From Pelargonium x hortorum (Eukaryota > Streptophyta > Magnoliopsida > Geraniales > Geraniaceae): a DNA stretch of 64,000 bases. The translations under genes and the position numbers were made by a program. The notes under the pieces are model-generated. The model was not told the DNA's origin. It saw only the letters and a program-made list of their open reading frames with translations, and did not search any database. Within the stretch, counting starts at the first letter, position 1. Every line of letters begins with the position of its first letter. Shown here piece by piece: positions 37,301-50,423 of this stretch. Location: NCBI GenBank assembly GCA_036897525.1, contig JAYMTJ010000037.1, forward strand, positions 1 through 64,000, written 5' to 3'.

Positions 37301-38190
37301 CTAATAAGGGGATCTACAACTTACTATTTTTACCATGAAATCTTATACTTTATTGAAACTCTTACCTAACACTAATTTAAAAGAGTCTTTTAAGAATTCA
37401 TTACATTTCTTTATGTATTGTACCTGGGCAAAGTCCTATAAAATGCCTCCCAGTCGTCTTTATTTATACACCAAAGTTTTTTTAAGACTAAATTCTTACA
37501 CGAAGTAAGAGCTCTTTTTTTAATTACTAAGACTGAAATAAGGGAACCAATCTCCAACCGGGCACCCTATATAATTGAAATACTTAAATCAAAGTTTGCG
37601 GTTCTATGACTGTATAGGCAGGCTAATCCACAGAAATTCAAATAAACTAGGAATTCTCTATTTCAGATTCTCCGGATATAATATAATGCATATGATACGG
37701 AATTGTAATTAAAAAAAGATAATAAAATAGGCTCCGAAGCGACGAGAACTCCTAATTTTATAAAAAAGTCCTATGAAGCTCGCTTAAGTTTTATACGAAA
37801 GATTTTATTCTTAGATCGTAGCCCTTGCTTAATAGGGGGTACAAATGCTACAAACAAAACCGCATAGTACAACGAAGCCCCTTTTTTTATGCTGAGTAAG
37901 AAAATGATGTCTCCTACTAATTACTAATTAAGAATACACGGAACTTTTCACAAGCAACCAAATTAAGAAACCCAGAGAGTTCCGATAAAAGCGCTTGGGA
38001 ATTTTCTCTATACATACCAGCTATCCAGGAATTACTACTTCCTAATAGATTAATTAGAAGCCTTATTCCTCTAACGTACAAGTATTTGATTGAGAACTTT
38101 AGTCAATAGTTTCCTAAGCTTCTATCCTCTTTTACTGATAAGCTGCAGGGAATAAGAGTTGCTTATTAATTTTATTCTTTGTTCTTTGTT
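34311..38190. other. gene-free DNA, 34.3-38.2 kb
   Basis: I see no gene. From 34323 to 34460 the plus strand is C- and T-rich. A (AAAG)4 tract lies at 36066-36084. The largest open frame is 87 codons (36782-37045, minus) and unrecognised. Confidence 0.55.
36066..36084. repeat. (AAAG)4 microsatellite
   Basis: Four AAAG units plus AAA, exact. Confidence 0.85.
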
Positions 38191-38218
38191 GTAGTACCTC
38201 TTCTGTAGTACCTCTTCT
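38191..38218. repeat. tandem 14-mer, two copies
   Basis: GTAGTACCTCTTCT occurs twice head to tail without a mismatch. The second copy runs into the 20-bp palindrome at 38214, so duplication and palindrome share five bases. Chance is unlikely (well under 0.01 expected for a perfect 14-bp tandem pair). Confidence 0.9.
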
Positions 38219-38233
38219 CTAGCGCTAGAGAAG
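38214..38233. repeat. perfect 20-bp palindrome
   Basis: CTTCTCTAGC followed directly by its reverse complement. About 0.16 such palindromes are expected by chance in 64 kb. It could extrude as a cruciform or mark a fold-back event. Confidence 0.9.
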
Positions 38234-38491
38234 TAAGTTAATTCTAAAGGAAAGCTAACCCTATAACAGGAAACCTTAGATAAACAAAAGGTTGGCTTTG
38301 ATCTAGTTCCAGAAAAGTTAAAGTGTAGTCAAAAAGATTGGACATATTATTAATTTATTAAAGAAAACCTGTACACGGTTAAGAAAGACCGAAAAGCTTC
38401 TATTCTAATTAATACACGGAGCCCCCTTCCTTAGCTAGGACACACGCTACGCCTTTATTAATTACCCTTAATTGAAAATAAAACAAGGATT

Positions 38492-38515
38492 CTGTGTATA
38501 ATTAATTATACACAG
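38492..38515. repeat. perfect 24-bp palindrome
   Basis: CTGTGTATAATT followed directly by its exact reverse complement. This is the longest perfect palindrome I found; roughly 0.01 are expected by chance. It lies 258 bp from the 20-bp palindrome. A binding site for a dimeric protein, a replication or recombination site, or a replication fold-back scar are all possible. Confidence 0.92.
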
Positions 38516-41500
38516 GTAAGGGTTCTATACTTATCTAATTCTAACTCCTAAACTATTAGAAAAGAGGAATCTCTACTATGAGTTCTAACCGGCCTTAATT
38601 AAAAAAGAATAGAATGTTGACCGAGCACCGCAGTAAGTAATAAAGTCCCATCTCGAAATATAGAAAATATAGATAATAGGTATGCGTCCTTTTCTATTAT
38701 AACCAAAAAGTTTAAAGTAATACCCTTATGTATAAGAACTAATTCGTATTCACTTGAACTTATTATTAGAAATTGACAGGATTCCCTAAGATAAATAAAG
38801 CTTGTTTCTACAAAAAAAAAAGAAATTTTGAGTTTTAAGCTTTGCTTGAGCTTTCGGACTCCCAGTTAATACTTAAACTGGCTGTGCCTTAAAATGCACG
38901 TGAAATTCCTGACGGATAACGTAATCACTTAAGTAGAGAATGAGAATGGCAGCGTTTTACTCTCTTTCTTAATATGATTTATATGATATGTGGGTGTTCT
39001 GGGGGACTTCTAACAGGCCAACTCTTTTTTATTGAAAGTAAAGCTAAGGGTTCGAAGCGTCTTGTTTAGTTCGCTACGGATTCGCGGGATTCCCGCCCTT
39101 ATTTATTGAGTCTGTCTTAATTTTTGGATCAAGGTAAGTAATTCACGGGTTAGTCAGGAATAATCTTTCGGAAACTTTTTAATTAGAAATCTAAGTAGGA
39201 TTCAATAAAAAGACAAAGGGTACTCTTTAGTTAAGAGGTTTGGCGGGGGACTCCTAATTCGGTAGGGCAATTAAATTATCACTTACTTTTGCTTTTGGAT
39301 GCGCTATTTTTTAAGCTCGAAAGAGTGGCTTGGGGATCCTTTCGAGAATATATTAACTACTTCTAAACCTGGTTTTCTTGTAATGTAAATCAAAGCTTAT
39401 TTTCAGACTCAGACATAGCTGGGGAGGGGTTTCAAATTTCGAAACTATAACCAATGAAGAGAGTCTAACTTAGGTAAACAAAAAGAAATGCGGGTTTTAA
39501 GGTTTGTTTAGAAGTGTACGTCTCAAGCAGAGAAATAAAAATATCAAAAAAAGCTCCTTGTAAGTATAATTTTTCTTTTCGTGGTAATGATTGGCATTTA
39601 ATTGCGTGTAAATAGACTACAGGATCTATAATTAGTTAGGCCGAGCCTTTAAGTAAGCTATTTATATAAATACTATACCTTTTAGTGATCGGTGTGGAAT
39701 ATTGAGTCCTTTTCTTATCTGTCATATATTTATTGTCATTTTACATTTATGAGAGTCGTACTTCGGAGTATAGAGCTTCAGTGGATTTTTTCTATTAGTT
39801 ATAGTAAGATTAGATCTAGGCTATTATATATAAGTTTCCTTCTATCTCTTTATTGCTTTGTACACTTTGCCTCTGAAAACCCCTCTATAGATTGGATTTT
39901 AGCTCCACTAAAAAAATGAAGTTGACCCCTCCACATGAGTGCTGTTAATTAACTTGTCTAGGGTGACACCTCGATTAGGATTCAAAAAACTTAGCTGGAA
40001 GCTTTTCCACCTTCAAAATTATGTTTAAAACTGGATACGCTACCCTAAAAATATAGACAGTTAATTCCCTATAATTGAACTCGCAAGACATAGGTTGTAG
40101 GTTAGGTAAAGTAATAAATACAATTTAGAATATATAAGAATCCTTTTTTCTCGCAAGGGGGACTCGAAAACCTAACTAGAGGATAAACTGACTTTTAAGA
40201 ATTGGATTTCCCCGGTACCTATAAAGAAAATGACAAGCGGCACATTTCATTATGATTCAACTCTTCGACTCTAAGACTGCCCCGATTATAGAGGACCTCT
40301 TGCTGGCTAGGAACTCAGATATAAATAAGTCAAAAAGGTATCCGAGCTTTCATATTCATAGAGAGTGAGGGTATTCGGGTCAAAAAATATTGACAGAATC
40401 ATAAGAAGCACAGCAGCTTGGTCCGTCCTCCAACCCCTTGCAAATAGGAAATAAAAGGATAAGCGGAGGCCCATTGTAGCTTTTTGGGGGGTACGCTACG
40501 TATTATAGAAAAAACCTTATGAATCTTAGTTATTAAAGGGGTTTGGTTAGGCTAAGCTGCATTCCTTATTAATAAAGAAGTAAAGTAAATCTAGTAAATA
40601 CTAATTGAATTAGAAAGCCTATTAGAGTATACTCCTACTTTAAATCTTGTTTAGCAATTTCGTTTAGATTCCATTTTTTGACCTAACTTAGCTAGAACCC
40701 CGAGGTCTACTAATCCGTAAATAACCCCCTTTTATTACTTTATAATAGTTGGTTACACTAATCTAATATTTCGTATTACCTCATATACAAGCGTATCCGG
40801 GAGTAGATAGAGTTTTCAATCCCTACTATGATATAAAAGATAACCTAATATCCTATCCCACCCACCCTATATTTAATTTAATTGAAGAGAAAAGGCACTT
40901 TTATGCATACCTCGATATCACTAAAACGAATTTGCCCTATACATACTTGAACTCGGTTGGATTCATTAAGCATTAATCTATTTAAGTAAAATTCCTAAAA
41001 AGCTAAAGCTGCGGAATCATTTTGTATGAATTAGGTAAATTAAAGAAACCAGGGTCCCTTTAAATTAAAGCGTAAACCAAAGTTTTTATAGCCGGTGCGA
41101 CTAAAGATTACCAACTGAGCGTGGTGCCTATTGTATACAAGAGTATGCATAAAAACTGACAAGGTATCCATTCTTTTTATATAACTCAAAAAGTACACAT
41201 TCATTAAGTCTTTAAAAAGCGATATATTTTGTATATTGGATCTACCCTCCGGTCCTTTCTTTGAAAATACTGAAAATACTAGGGTATTATTAAAAAAGAA
41301 TTGTCTTATTATGAATTTAGGTTTGTTTAGTATTTTACTAAACTTTATGATATATTAAATTTTTAGTTAACGAGACTTAGCCCCTCCGAAAAGACTCGCT
41401 TTTGTACTTTAACTCTCCCCGAAATTCCTGTAAACAGAGTGTCGTAGTGGGATATCTTTTATTCTAACTAGGATCAAACTTAGTGTTATAGGTTCCCCTT

Positions 41501-42228
41501 TCTTACTTAACCAAGAATTTTTTTTTTAAGTCTCACTTATAACCTTTAAAAGAAAAGTAGGTTTACTAGGAGCTTATTTATTTGTGGGAAAGCTGTAGGT
41601 TCAAGTCGAGTCTTCTCTCTAGGGATAAATTTAACGAACCTAATGGCTACCCAAATTTGAGGCTTTGCTCCTGGGGATTTTTCAAAGTATAGGAACTCCG
41701 TAATTTCCTTAACTCTAGGATTGAAAGCAACCTGTCTGGGGAAAGAGACTCTAAATAAAACTCAACTTTATCTTTAAACTTAACTCCCGTTTCGATGAGT
41801 ATTTACACGTCCAGGCCCAACAAGATCTCTGTAGGGGATTTCTTGTAGGATTTTGCAGTATACTTTATTTCATTTAGTTTTTCCATTTCATTTAGTTTAG
41901 GCCTTATCATAAATTACAGGCTCCTATATTAATTAATTACTCGCTTGTAGTAGAGAAGTCCCGCGTATGCATCTACGTCAACTCTTTAGGATTTCGGGTA
42001 GTGCCCCTTAGATTGAAGCACATAGGCCCTTTATTAAGGACCCCTCGCATGTCCTTTAACTTCAGATAAAGAAGAACTTTACAAGAATTCTTATCTTAGT
42101 TAGAAGGGCTTTCCGGAAGACGTAACAGTAAGAGAACATTTTTATGCCCTAGCTACCGGATTTTCTTTGGAAAGTGAAATTGAGAGACAAAAAGTTAAGG
42201 AATCCCTTTTTTTGATCTGATAAAAAAG
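38516..42228. other. gene-free DNA, 38.5-42.2 kb
   Basis: I see no gene. GGATTCCC occurs at 38779 and at 39087, the latter inside a G+C-rich patch. A tandem TGAAAATAC pair lies at 41262-41279, and a 14-mer duplicated with a 4-bp gap at 41867-41898. Confidence 0.55.
41867..41898. repeat. 14-mer direct repeat, 4-bp gap
   Basis: ATTTCATTTAGTTT at 41867-41880 and again, exact, at 41885-41898. A local duplication by slippage or microhomology repair. Confidence 0.85.
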
Positions 42229-42300
42229 TTCGATAGGATTTGAAGCCTCTGATCCCAAACTTTAACTTACTGTCTGTGCGCCTGCCTTGGCATGCACTTA
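42229..42300 (-). pseudogene. tRNA-Pro-like relic
   Basis: Minus strand: GCGCA, then GTTTGGGATCAGAGG, then TTCAAATCCTATCG. From memory this follows plant mitochondrial tRNA-Pro(UGG), in which GCGCA, TTTTGGGTACAGAGG and TTCGAATCCTGTC occur in the same order. The 5' half of the T stem has been largely deleted and several bases are inserted before the anticodon arm. No acceptor pairing is visible. Non-functional; identity moderately uncertain. Confidence 0.35.
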
Positions 42301-42511
42301 TATTCTATCCGAGACCTTTGATAATAGGTATGAGGCTCCTACTTTGAGTGGAAGTTTATCTCTATATTTCTGGCATAACTCCTGGAAAAAAACGTCAATC
42401 TGGTTAGTTTTGTTTGGTAATTCTCCATTTTTATTATAATATGTCTAGGAATCCTTTACATAACTTGCTCTTAGTTCCGTACGTACATAACATAAAAGCC
42501 CCCAAAACCCC

Positions 42512-42525
42512 ACGCGGATCCGCGT
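42512..42525. repeat. G+C-rich 14-bp palindrome
   Basis: ACGCGGA followed by TCCGCGT, flanked by AAAACCCC on the left and TTTT on the right. Ten of fourteen bases are G or C, which makes it far rarer than an AT palindrome of this length. Confidence 0.8.
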
Positions 42526-44287
42526 TTTAGTTCCTGTCCTGTCAATTAGCCTCTCTTGTTATGTTAAAGAAGATTAGGTCTAGCTATTTGTGACTAAAAA
42601 AGCCCTTTCGTAGTCCATTTCAGATGAATAATTATAGCAAGATATCCAAGTGAGTTTTTTAATGAAGTTTCTTTGTAATTATATCGATGACTATGATGCT
42701 TGTATTAAAAAAGGACCCCTACCTTTTAGTTTTAGTAAATCTTGTTAACTTTCTTGTTACAAGAGCCCTTTATGTTTGTTACCTTATTCAATAAAAAATA
42801 GAGGGACGATATCCCTGATGTTGTGTGGATGTGAAGATATAGAAATATTTGGCAGCCACTCCGCTTATTATCAGTATAGCTTAAATAAGTATACTAAACA
42901 ATTCGAACGCCGACCGGCGCTCATCATCATAAAATGGGTATTCTTTATTCTGTAATTCTAGACCTTATTTATTAGCATGATGACCATTATTATTATATTA
43001 AGTTAAGATACAAGACTGGTTTACAAATATTCTCCCGATGTCCCTTTTCTTTTAGAAATTGACTCCCAAACTTAAACTAACGGAAGGGAAAATCCTTCTA
43101 TTTAGAATACTCCAGATTATGAAACTCTTCTTATTTTTAGAGTTCTACTCCCCGTTCATAGATAGTTAGTTTATTAAGAGTCAAAGAATTCCGGTATTCC
43201 CTTATTAGGTTAGAATCTTTCCAACTTTAACCATAGTTTTTTCTAAATACTTTATTTATACTATATATTCCTAAATGACTAGGCTAGCTATCAACATTAT
43301 CCTTGATATAAACTTAAAAGACTTTCCTTGTTAACCAAGAAAACGAACTGCAACAAGAAGGGAATCTCCCTTAATCTTCAAGTATGTTACGAAGTCCCGG
43401 GCACTAAAACAAGCAGAATATAAAGCACCTCCCTCTTGTCTTGTCCACGGCACAAAAGCTCAAAACAAATAGAATACTGGCAATCCTGACAGCCCCCTGA
43501 TAAAGGGAAATAGATTAGGAGTATATACAACTCAGTGGATACAAGATTTTAATACTATTTTTTTAAGATTTTGAGGATACTCAAGTTGAGCTTTATACCC
43601 CTTTTTAGGAATACGCTCCCTATGTATTTCGGCCAGTATTTACTCTATTATATAGGCGAAAAAAAACGAGCACTTGCTTCCTATATAACACAAAAATTAA
43701 GTACTTCTTAGGATCGGCGCCAAAACCTTCAAGGGTTTGAAGTCCAATAGCTTTGACAATTCGACCGATTTTCCTTCTAGTCTTTTAATTAAATTATAAG
43801 GCACCAACTTGACTTGGGTGAAATCTATACGAAAATTCTATTAGTTAACTTCTTACTAGTAGTCGCGATGAGATGCTATATCAGGTTTGGATTGTCTCTA
43901 AATAAAATGCTGAAGCAAGCCTGGTTATTGCTAGAAGAATAAACAAGTGTACAAAAAGTAAAGCACGGAAGCTCTACAGGTTTATTTTATTACTTTCAAA
44001 AGATATTTTATTTTAAGTCCCCTAATTTGATGCTGGGATTCAGTCAACCTACCTTTAAACTACTCATAGTTACCCCGGATACAACTTCCTTGAGTGATAA
44101 ATAAACTTCTATTCTGTCGATGGATAAGGAATAAAAAAGCGTACCCTATCTGAGGAATATTTTCCTGTTACAAAAGAGCCGGAGCCTAATCAATAAAAAA
44201 AAAGGTAAGAAGTTGTAATTCCTTAAATCACAAAACCAATTGCCCAACTATATTACGTAACTTAGAATGCGCCTTTAGTTACCCTCA

Positions 44288-44604
44288 GGGATCCCACCCT
44301 AGTGTCTTTTATGCATTTTGCGAGCCTTTTTATTGTACAGATCTTTTGCAATAAATTAAGGGCATACCTTAGCAAAACTTAAAAAAAAATCCAGGTATTA
44401 ACTCTCGCAGAAATGAAATAAAACCAAGAAGTACTCTCTTGTTAAGCCATGCCTACAATAAAAATAAAGTACCATAAAACCACAAAGGTTTAGCCTAGTT
44501 TCAGTATAGGACCCCTGCTAGATTTACTTTCATAGGACTATAGTGGGCTAGATTAATTCGAAAAATTACCTACAAAAAACTCTTTAGTATGTACCGGGGA
44601 TCCC
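44288..44604. repeat. pair of GGGATCCC words
   Basis: GGGATCCC at 44288-44295 and at 44597-44604, also present at 21301. Each is a short G+C-rich palindrome. The sequence between is ordinary gene-free DNA. Confidence 0.45.
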
Positions 44605-47600
44605 ACTTTTAACTAAAGTAAACTTACTAGGGGTAACCGATAGGGTACCTCTTATATACCTCCGCTTACTCGTGCTTCAAACAAACTTTTATATAATACA
44701 TATGGATAATCCTTGTTTCGCTATTATTTAAGGTAAGGATACTTCTTTCTTAGCTAAGCCAGATTCATTTCGCTTAGTTGTAACCGGGTATCTTCTTTCT
44801 ATTTCTAAATAAAGGGCCCTTTTCTAGGTTAAAAAAAACTTGTACTAGTCTCTATTATAGTTTCAACCTAAGGAAGCATAGGGAAAACGAATACCTTTTC
44901 AATTTGAAATTTTCCGGAGATCTAAGACAGGACTCTGTAACTTTTGTACGCCTGGGTATGGTTCTATTGAAAATTACAGCTTCAGAAATAACTCTAAAAC
45001 CCCTCTCTAACACTAATGCTAGACTTCTAACCTAAGTACCCGCCCGAAACGTAAACAAACTCAAGACTTTGCAATAATAAAGGAAGAGGCATAACCCCGA
45101 AATTTATCAAGGTTGTTGGTAAAGTATGTTCCTTATCAAGCCGACTTTTATTTTAGACCAAGATATTCCAAGAATTTTAAGGAGTTATTAGAAGCTTTTG
45201 TCAAGCTCTTGGGGAACTAACAGTAAAAATCGCTTTCACAAACAGGTAAATGAGGGAAAATTGGATTACACAAAAGCAACTCCTATAAATAAATAAATGA
45301 GGTTGCCTATTCAATTTTTAGTAAAGATAGGCGTTTATACAATCCTGGATAACCCTATTTTATACGATACGAAAACAAGTAACAAACAGTATTCCTTACT
45401 TATTTTGATAATTGTTCTATAGCCACGGAGTCAAAAAATTTGTTAACACCTTATACATACTACTTTTAAAAGGGAAAGCTTTCTAGTAATGGTTACCGCT
45501 CAAAAGCGGTTGATTCCTGAAATTTCATAACGAACAGTCGGTAGAGTATTAAAAGAGAAGCAAAAAGAGGCGAGAACTTTCTAAATCTCTGTAAAAGTCA
45601 TTCGGATTACACTCAGGAAGTTCGGAGGCTGGAAGTATAGGATATGCCTATATAGGTCTAAAGTAATATTCGTCTTACAGTTTGAGTAGGAGGTTGTATT
45701 CTTATTAAATTAAAAAATTTATTAAAGGTTCTTCTAAAGAAGTTATCCTTTTAGCAGTGCCCTGAATTAGTAGACTTATTCCGATTTGACTAATGAAGGA
45801 AGAAGGGGGAACTCCATGTCATTTTTTTATAAACCACGCCCCTATTACTAGGCATTTCTAGAAGCCTAGAAGCAAAGTCTTTCTTTACTCTGACCTAGAC
45901 TTAGAGTCTGTCTCTCTATCCTATAAATCAGGATACACATATATCTAATTCGTAATAACCAAAAAGAAGTTCCCTTATATAAAGGAAACAAAAAAAGGAA
46001 TACTCGGAATTTCCTTTAGTTTACTTATCGCTAACATTTAGTTGATAGATATTACTTTTGCAGCTTGCATTCTATAGAACTATCTATAGGGTATAAGTCA
46101 AAGTGTTAAATAAGCTAACTGGTATGAATATAAGTATAAAAAAGAAGTTCAGGCCTAAATAAAATATACAACAGAATTACATACCTCCTTTATTAAATTA
46201 AAAATGAAATTGCGACAAGTACAAAAAAAGCAATACATTCAGAGTTTCGGGATAAGTTCTAAATTACAGGGCTGCCCACTTCCGTTCGGAAATAGACTCT
46301 TTTTATCAAAAGGTTTAGGCTTACCTTTGAAAAGGAAGTAGTTAGCTAAGATAAGATTCCTACAAAAATTGATTATAAGCTCTGGAACTAAGCTAAGGTC
46401 AAGAAAGTAAAGTGCTAATATCAATGGTAAGGTTTGATGCGCAGCCTTGGTAATTCTATTAAGGGATCTTTCGACATATCTCAATTTAGTACTTGACTTG
46501 TAGCTTGGATTACTAAAAGTTTTTTTACTAGTATTAAGGAAGGCAGGAAGGAATCTTATATAACTCTAAATATCCTGAGAATAGAAGGGCACCTTAGCAA
46601 AGCATGCCTTATTTTCTAGTCCTAGTCATGGAATTCTCTTTGATAGATCTCTAATAACGGAACTCCATTTATGTTAAATTTATTCTACTTTAAAAATTTT
46701 TTTTTAGAATTATCTCTTTAGTTAGATTGTCAAAAAAGTCCTAGTGCGGAGAGTATGGTATTTCTTTTAACAAGAACAAAGGTACCTAAATCTCGAGTTC
46801 TAAGCCATTTCCAAGTGTATTCAGGTATTCTACAATTCTAGTATATCTCGCGAGCTCTAATACTTCCCCTTTCCGAGTTTCTATTTGAAGTCATTTTTTT
46901 TAAAGCTAACTGTGGGTCTTAGTTAAAAAACAACAAGGATAGTAACGACTGATTCAGACGTTCAAGAGATTACGGGACTAAAACTTCCTATAAACCATTC
47001 CAAAAGAAAAGGAGACTCTGTTTAAAAGAAAAAAACCTCCCTTTTACAAAATACGTAAAATTCTAGAGTCCCACTCACTAATAAACGCACAAGAAATCTG
47101 GTTATAAAAAACTATCATACAGCATCCCTAAATAGAATCATATATAAGTAAATAGATCCAGATCAATTGTTAGGGTTTACATAAAGCGGGTTCCGAGTTG
47201 TCCAAATTGAGGTATGATATTGAAAAGAGGAGCTACTTTCTTCATATTTAATACAACGGGTAAAGTGTGAGTTATACTTTGAAATATGCTGTAGTATTTG
47301 TTTAACGAACCTTTAGGAACAGATTCATTAGTTAAAACTTCTGTGCTGTTAAATTAAGTAAGCAAACTTCTAATATAAGTCATTAATCATTTAATTCGAA
47401 ACCTCAACCCAACCACTTGAACGTACTCTGTGTGCTTTTGATTAAGAATCTCAACTCAAAGTAGTATCGAAAAGAATGCGTAACTCCTGGAAGTACTAAA
47501 AACTATTCCAGGATTTTGGTGCTCATTTCTGGGTGAAGTTTTTTCCATATCCAGCTTCACTTCAATACTTCCTTATTTAGACGAGGGAACTAATTGCCTT

Positions 47601-49819
47601 TCAATCCCGACGTAGCCATTATTTTGATTAAAAAAAGTAAGAATTTTATATTAATATTTCAAAATATCTAGGTTTTGTTTTGGACCCCAGTTAACGTTAT
47701 TTTTTATTAAAAAAGAAACTAGAAGCTGAGTCTGCAAAATGAAAGTATTCTTAAAAAATAAAGCTACTTCCTTGAGTGGATTGTGATCTATCTATTACCT
47801 GCTCTCAAATTACCACTAACGAAGCTCTTAATACGGAAATAAATATAGGTTAATTCTAATTAGCAATATTCTGTCAATCTTTATAGGGAACTTGGACTAT
47901 TTCCTTGTATAGTATAGATATAATGGTATATAACCTTAAGCTCAAAATATTTAGTCTATGATTGGTCTAACTTCTATGGCAAGCTTTCCGTATGGTGGGG
48001 TACTCAAAATGAGGAATTCGATGCCTTTATCAATCAAGTATTGTGCAAAAGCCAGGCTTATAAATAACAGGATCCTGGAAGAAAAAACCCTTGCTTACTT
48101 TTAAAAGACTCCTCACTTGTTTAATTACCCTAACAAAGGGAACAGGCAAACACCTTTTTTTTTAGTAAGTTCTTAATATTTAGACTGTCCCAGATACTAT
48201 TCCGGTAAAGCAAGCATGACATCGCTCAGAATAAAAGCAGCTTCCCAATAATTATAGAAACCTTAGATTTATCTTGTTGCTGATCTTCCAAATATTCCTT
48301 ACCGATCTTTCCTAGCTAAAGCCAAACTGCAACCTCCCTCTTCACTTTGTTCAGAGCTCTTACGTACGAACCTTCAAAGCTATAACTAACCTAACAAGTC
48401 AATCAGAACTAGGGAATAATATAAGAGGACCCTAATTTGAAAGTGCTGGGCATAGTCATTTTTCCTCGATTTGTCCGAATTTTCTTTGATTACGTTAGCT
48501 TTTAGATACCCCTAAGGGGGCCCTTTCCCAAACGGGATTTTATGTACAAGAATTTTTTATACTTATCCTCGATGACAAATTACTTGTCACTAGAATGGGA
48601 AGCCTGCTTATTTATACGAATTCTTTCTCAAAACAAGAATTATTTTCTTTTTTAGATGTTTTTTTATTACCGGCATAACATAACAAACTCTAAAGCTCTT
48701 TGCCAAAAAGGAAAGTGCTCTAGAGAGCCAAAAAAAAGCTTACGCTAAAGTCAAGGGCAGGTTCTAGCGCATAACCCCATATACTTATACATAGAACCCC
48801 AATATTACCTACCTTTCTAGTGAATGAATAGCCAATTAAAGTCTTTTATATATTGATTTGTAAACTTTATGTTTGGCATAAATCTATTTGTAGGTCTCGG
48901 TTAACGGCTTTACCTTCTTTGGCTCGGGCTGTTTTTTTTTCTATTTTCTATTACGCATTGTGGGAGTCTTATTAACTTGACTCCTTTTAAAGAATACAAA
49001 TAGCAAGGCAGGCAAGTATTTAAATAAGAGTATATTATATACAAGGTTAGATCTTTATATATCCAGTAAGTACAATTATGGTACAACTCGAAAGTGGGTA
49101 CTAAAATATAACAAGGAACTAAAGAAAGCGCAATAAAAAACCCAGTTTGAGGTTATAAAATGGGTAAGGGCAGGCATTATAAACGCAGGAAAGGCTTGCT
49201 AAGTGCGGAGCCTAGCAGGCAATCCCTCAATTGGGTAGGTACCGGTGATACATTATTTTATGATAAAAGGAGCCCCGCTAATTCGAATAGTAAAAGTGTA
49301 TAGCAGTTTCGTCACCCTAAAAAAAGACAGTAAGGTTCTCGCTCTGCTCTATTAAGTTAATATGTGCAAGATTTTTTTTAGTTTAATCTATATTCTAAGC
49401 CTAGTAAAGTACCCTACCTAAGTTAAGTAGCTCGATAATAGAATAAAAATACCAGAAGTTAATAAATAAGTTAACAAGTAATAAATCTTATTCATTAAAG
49501 CAGAGACTTTAGACAACTGCCGAGTTCTATCCTCTTCTAGTAACTAGCCCTCATAAAATTCTAATCCCTTTCCAAGCAAGAGCTCCCGGACTTTTCTTTT
49601 ATATTACCGGGGATTTCACTTCTTAGACCACTCTATACAAATAAAATAGAGGCTACTGAGTAATACGAAGACTCATACACGACTGGCTTTATCTTTCTAT
49701 AGGATACCCCCTTGCCTATAACTACTCTACCCTTATTAACAAAGAGGCAAGGCCCCTGCTAAAGTCTTTGAATGGCAAATGGAAATCCAGAATTGTATGT
49801 CTTAAGGAGTGAGATTCGA

Positions 49820-49878
49820 ATATGGACCCTTTACTTTACTCACTCTATTGCTCCGTAGATTGAGTAAAGGGTCCATAT
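49820..49878. repeat. strong inverted repeat (hairpin)
   Basis: ATATGGACCCTTTACT (49820-49835) is matched exactly by its reverse complement at 49863-49878. The pairing can continue to TGAGT/ACTCA if a five-base TTTAC duplication in the left arm bulges out, leaving an 18-nt loop. This is the most stable simple stem-loop I found. Just outside the left arm, GAGTGAGATTCGAA has a faint tRNA T-arm look on the minus strand. It could be a processing or termination signal, or a fold-back scar. Confidence 0.88.
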
Positions 49879-50027
49879 CCCCTTCTCATCAGCCTGAACT
49901 TCCATGAGGTACTTTGCCCCCTTTTACGGGTATGTAACTCAACGAGACTGAAGTTTCGTATAACAGCTAGGAATATTCTAAATAGTAGGAATCCCATTAT
50001 ACTTCACATGAGTGTTAACTACTTAAC

Positions 50028-50039
50028 AAGGAGCTCCTT
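50028..50039. repeat. AAGGAGCTCCTT palindrome
   Basis: A 12-bp perfect palindrome with the AGGAGCTCCT core seen at 10305, 29394 and 63472. Confidence 0.7.
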
Positions 50040-50423
50040 ATAGCACGGGTCTCTTTCGTAGAGGCTGGGATTAACCACAAACAACTTAGCTTTTTGAATC
50101 GCGGATTAAATAAAATCTTTGTTACTACTCTCGTAGCTTTCTTTTCCATACCTAATGTTAAATATAGTGCTTCTTTTTAGTAGGGAAACACTCCTTGAAT
50201 CTATTTATCACACATGTATAGAAGAATCCAGGTCCTTCCAAGAAAACCATCCATTTGATCAAGTTACAGGCTCAGAAAGACTTGGGAAATAAGCAAAATA
50301 CACTCTTCAGGTACTTTTTTGAATTACTTGAAGTACCTTACTGCATATGGCTCAGGAGATTCATTTAAACGCTTGTTCTGCGTTCAGCTCTATTTAAATG
50401 TTACTGTACCCTTCTTTTTATAT

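Larger units (their letters stand above)
42301..49800. other. gene-free DNA, 42.3-49.8 kb
   Basis: I see no gene. The G+C-rich palindrome at 42512 and two GGGATCCC words (44288, 44597) stand out from the AT background. The longest open frame (46239-46484, minus, 81 codons) resembles nothing known. No rRNA or intron signature. Confidence 0.55.

Noticed and set aside
11743-48357. Shared 14-mer ACTTTGTTCAGAGC at 11743 and 48344
   Set aside because: Many 14-base matches are expected by chance in 64 kb; kept only as a note to the hairpin.
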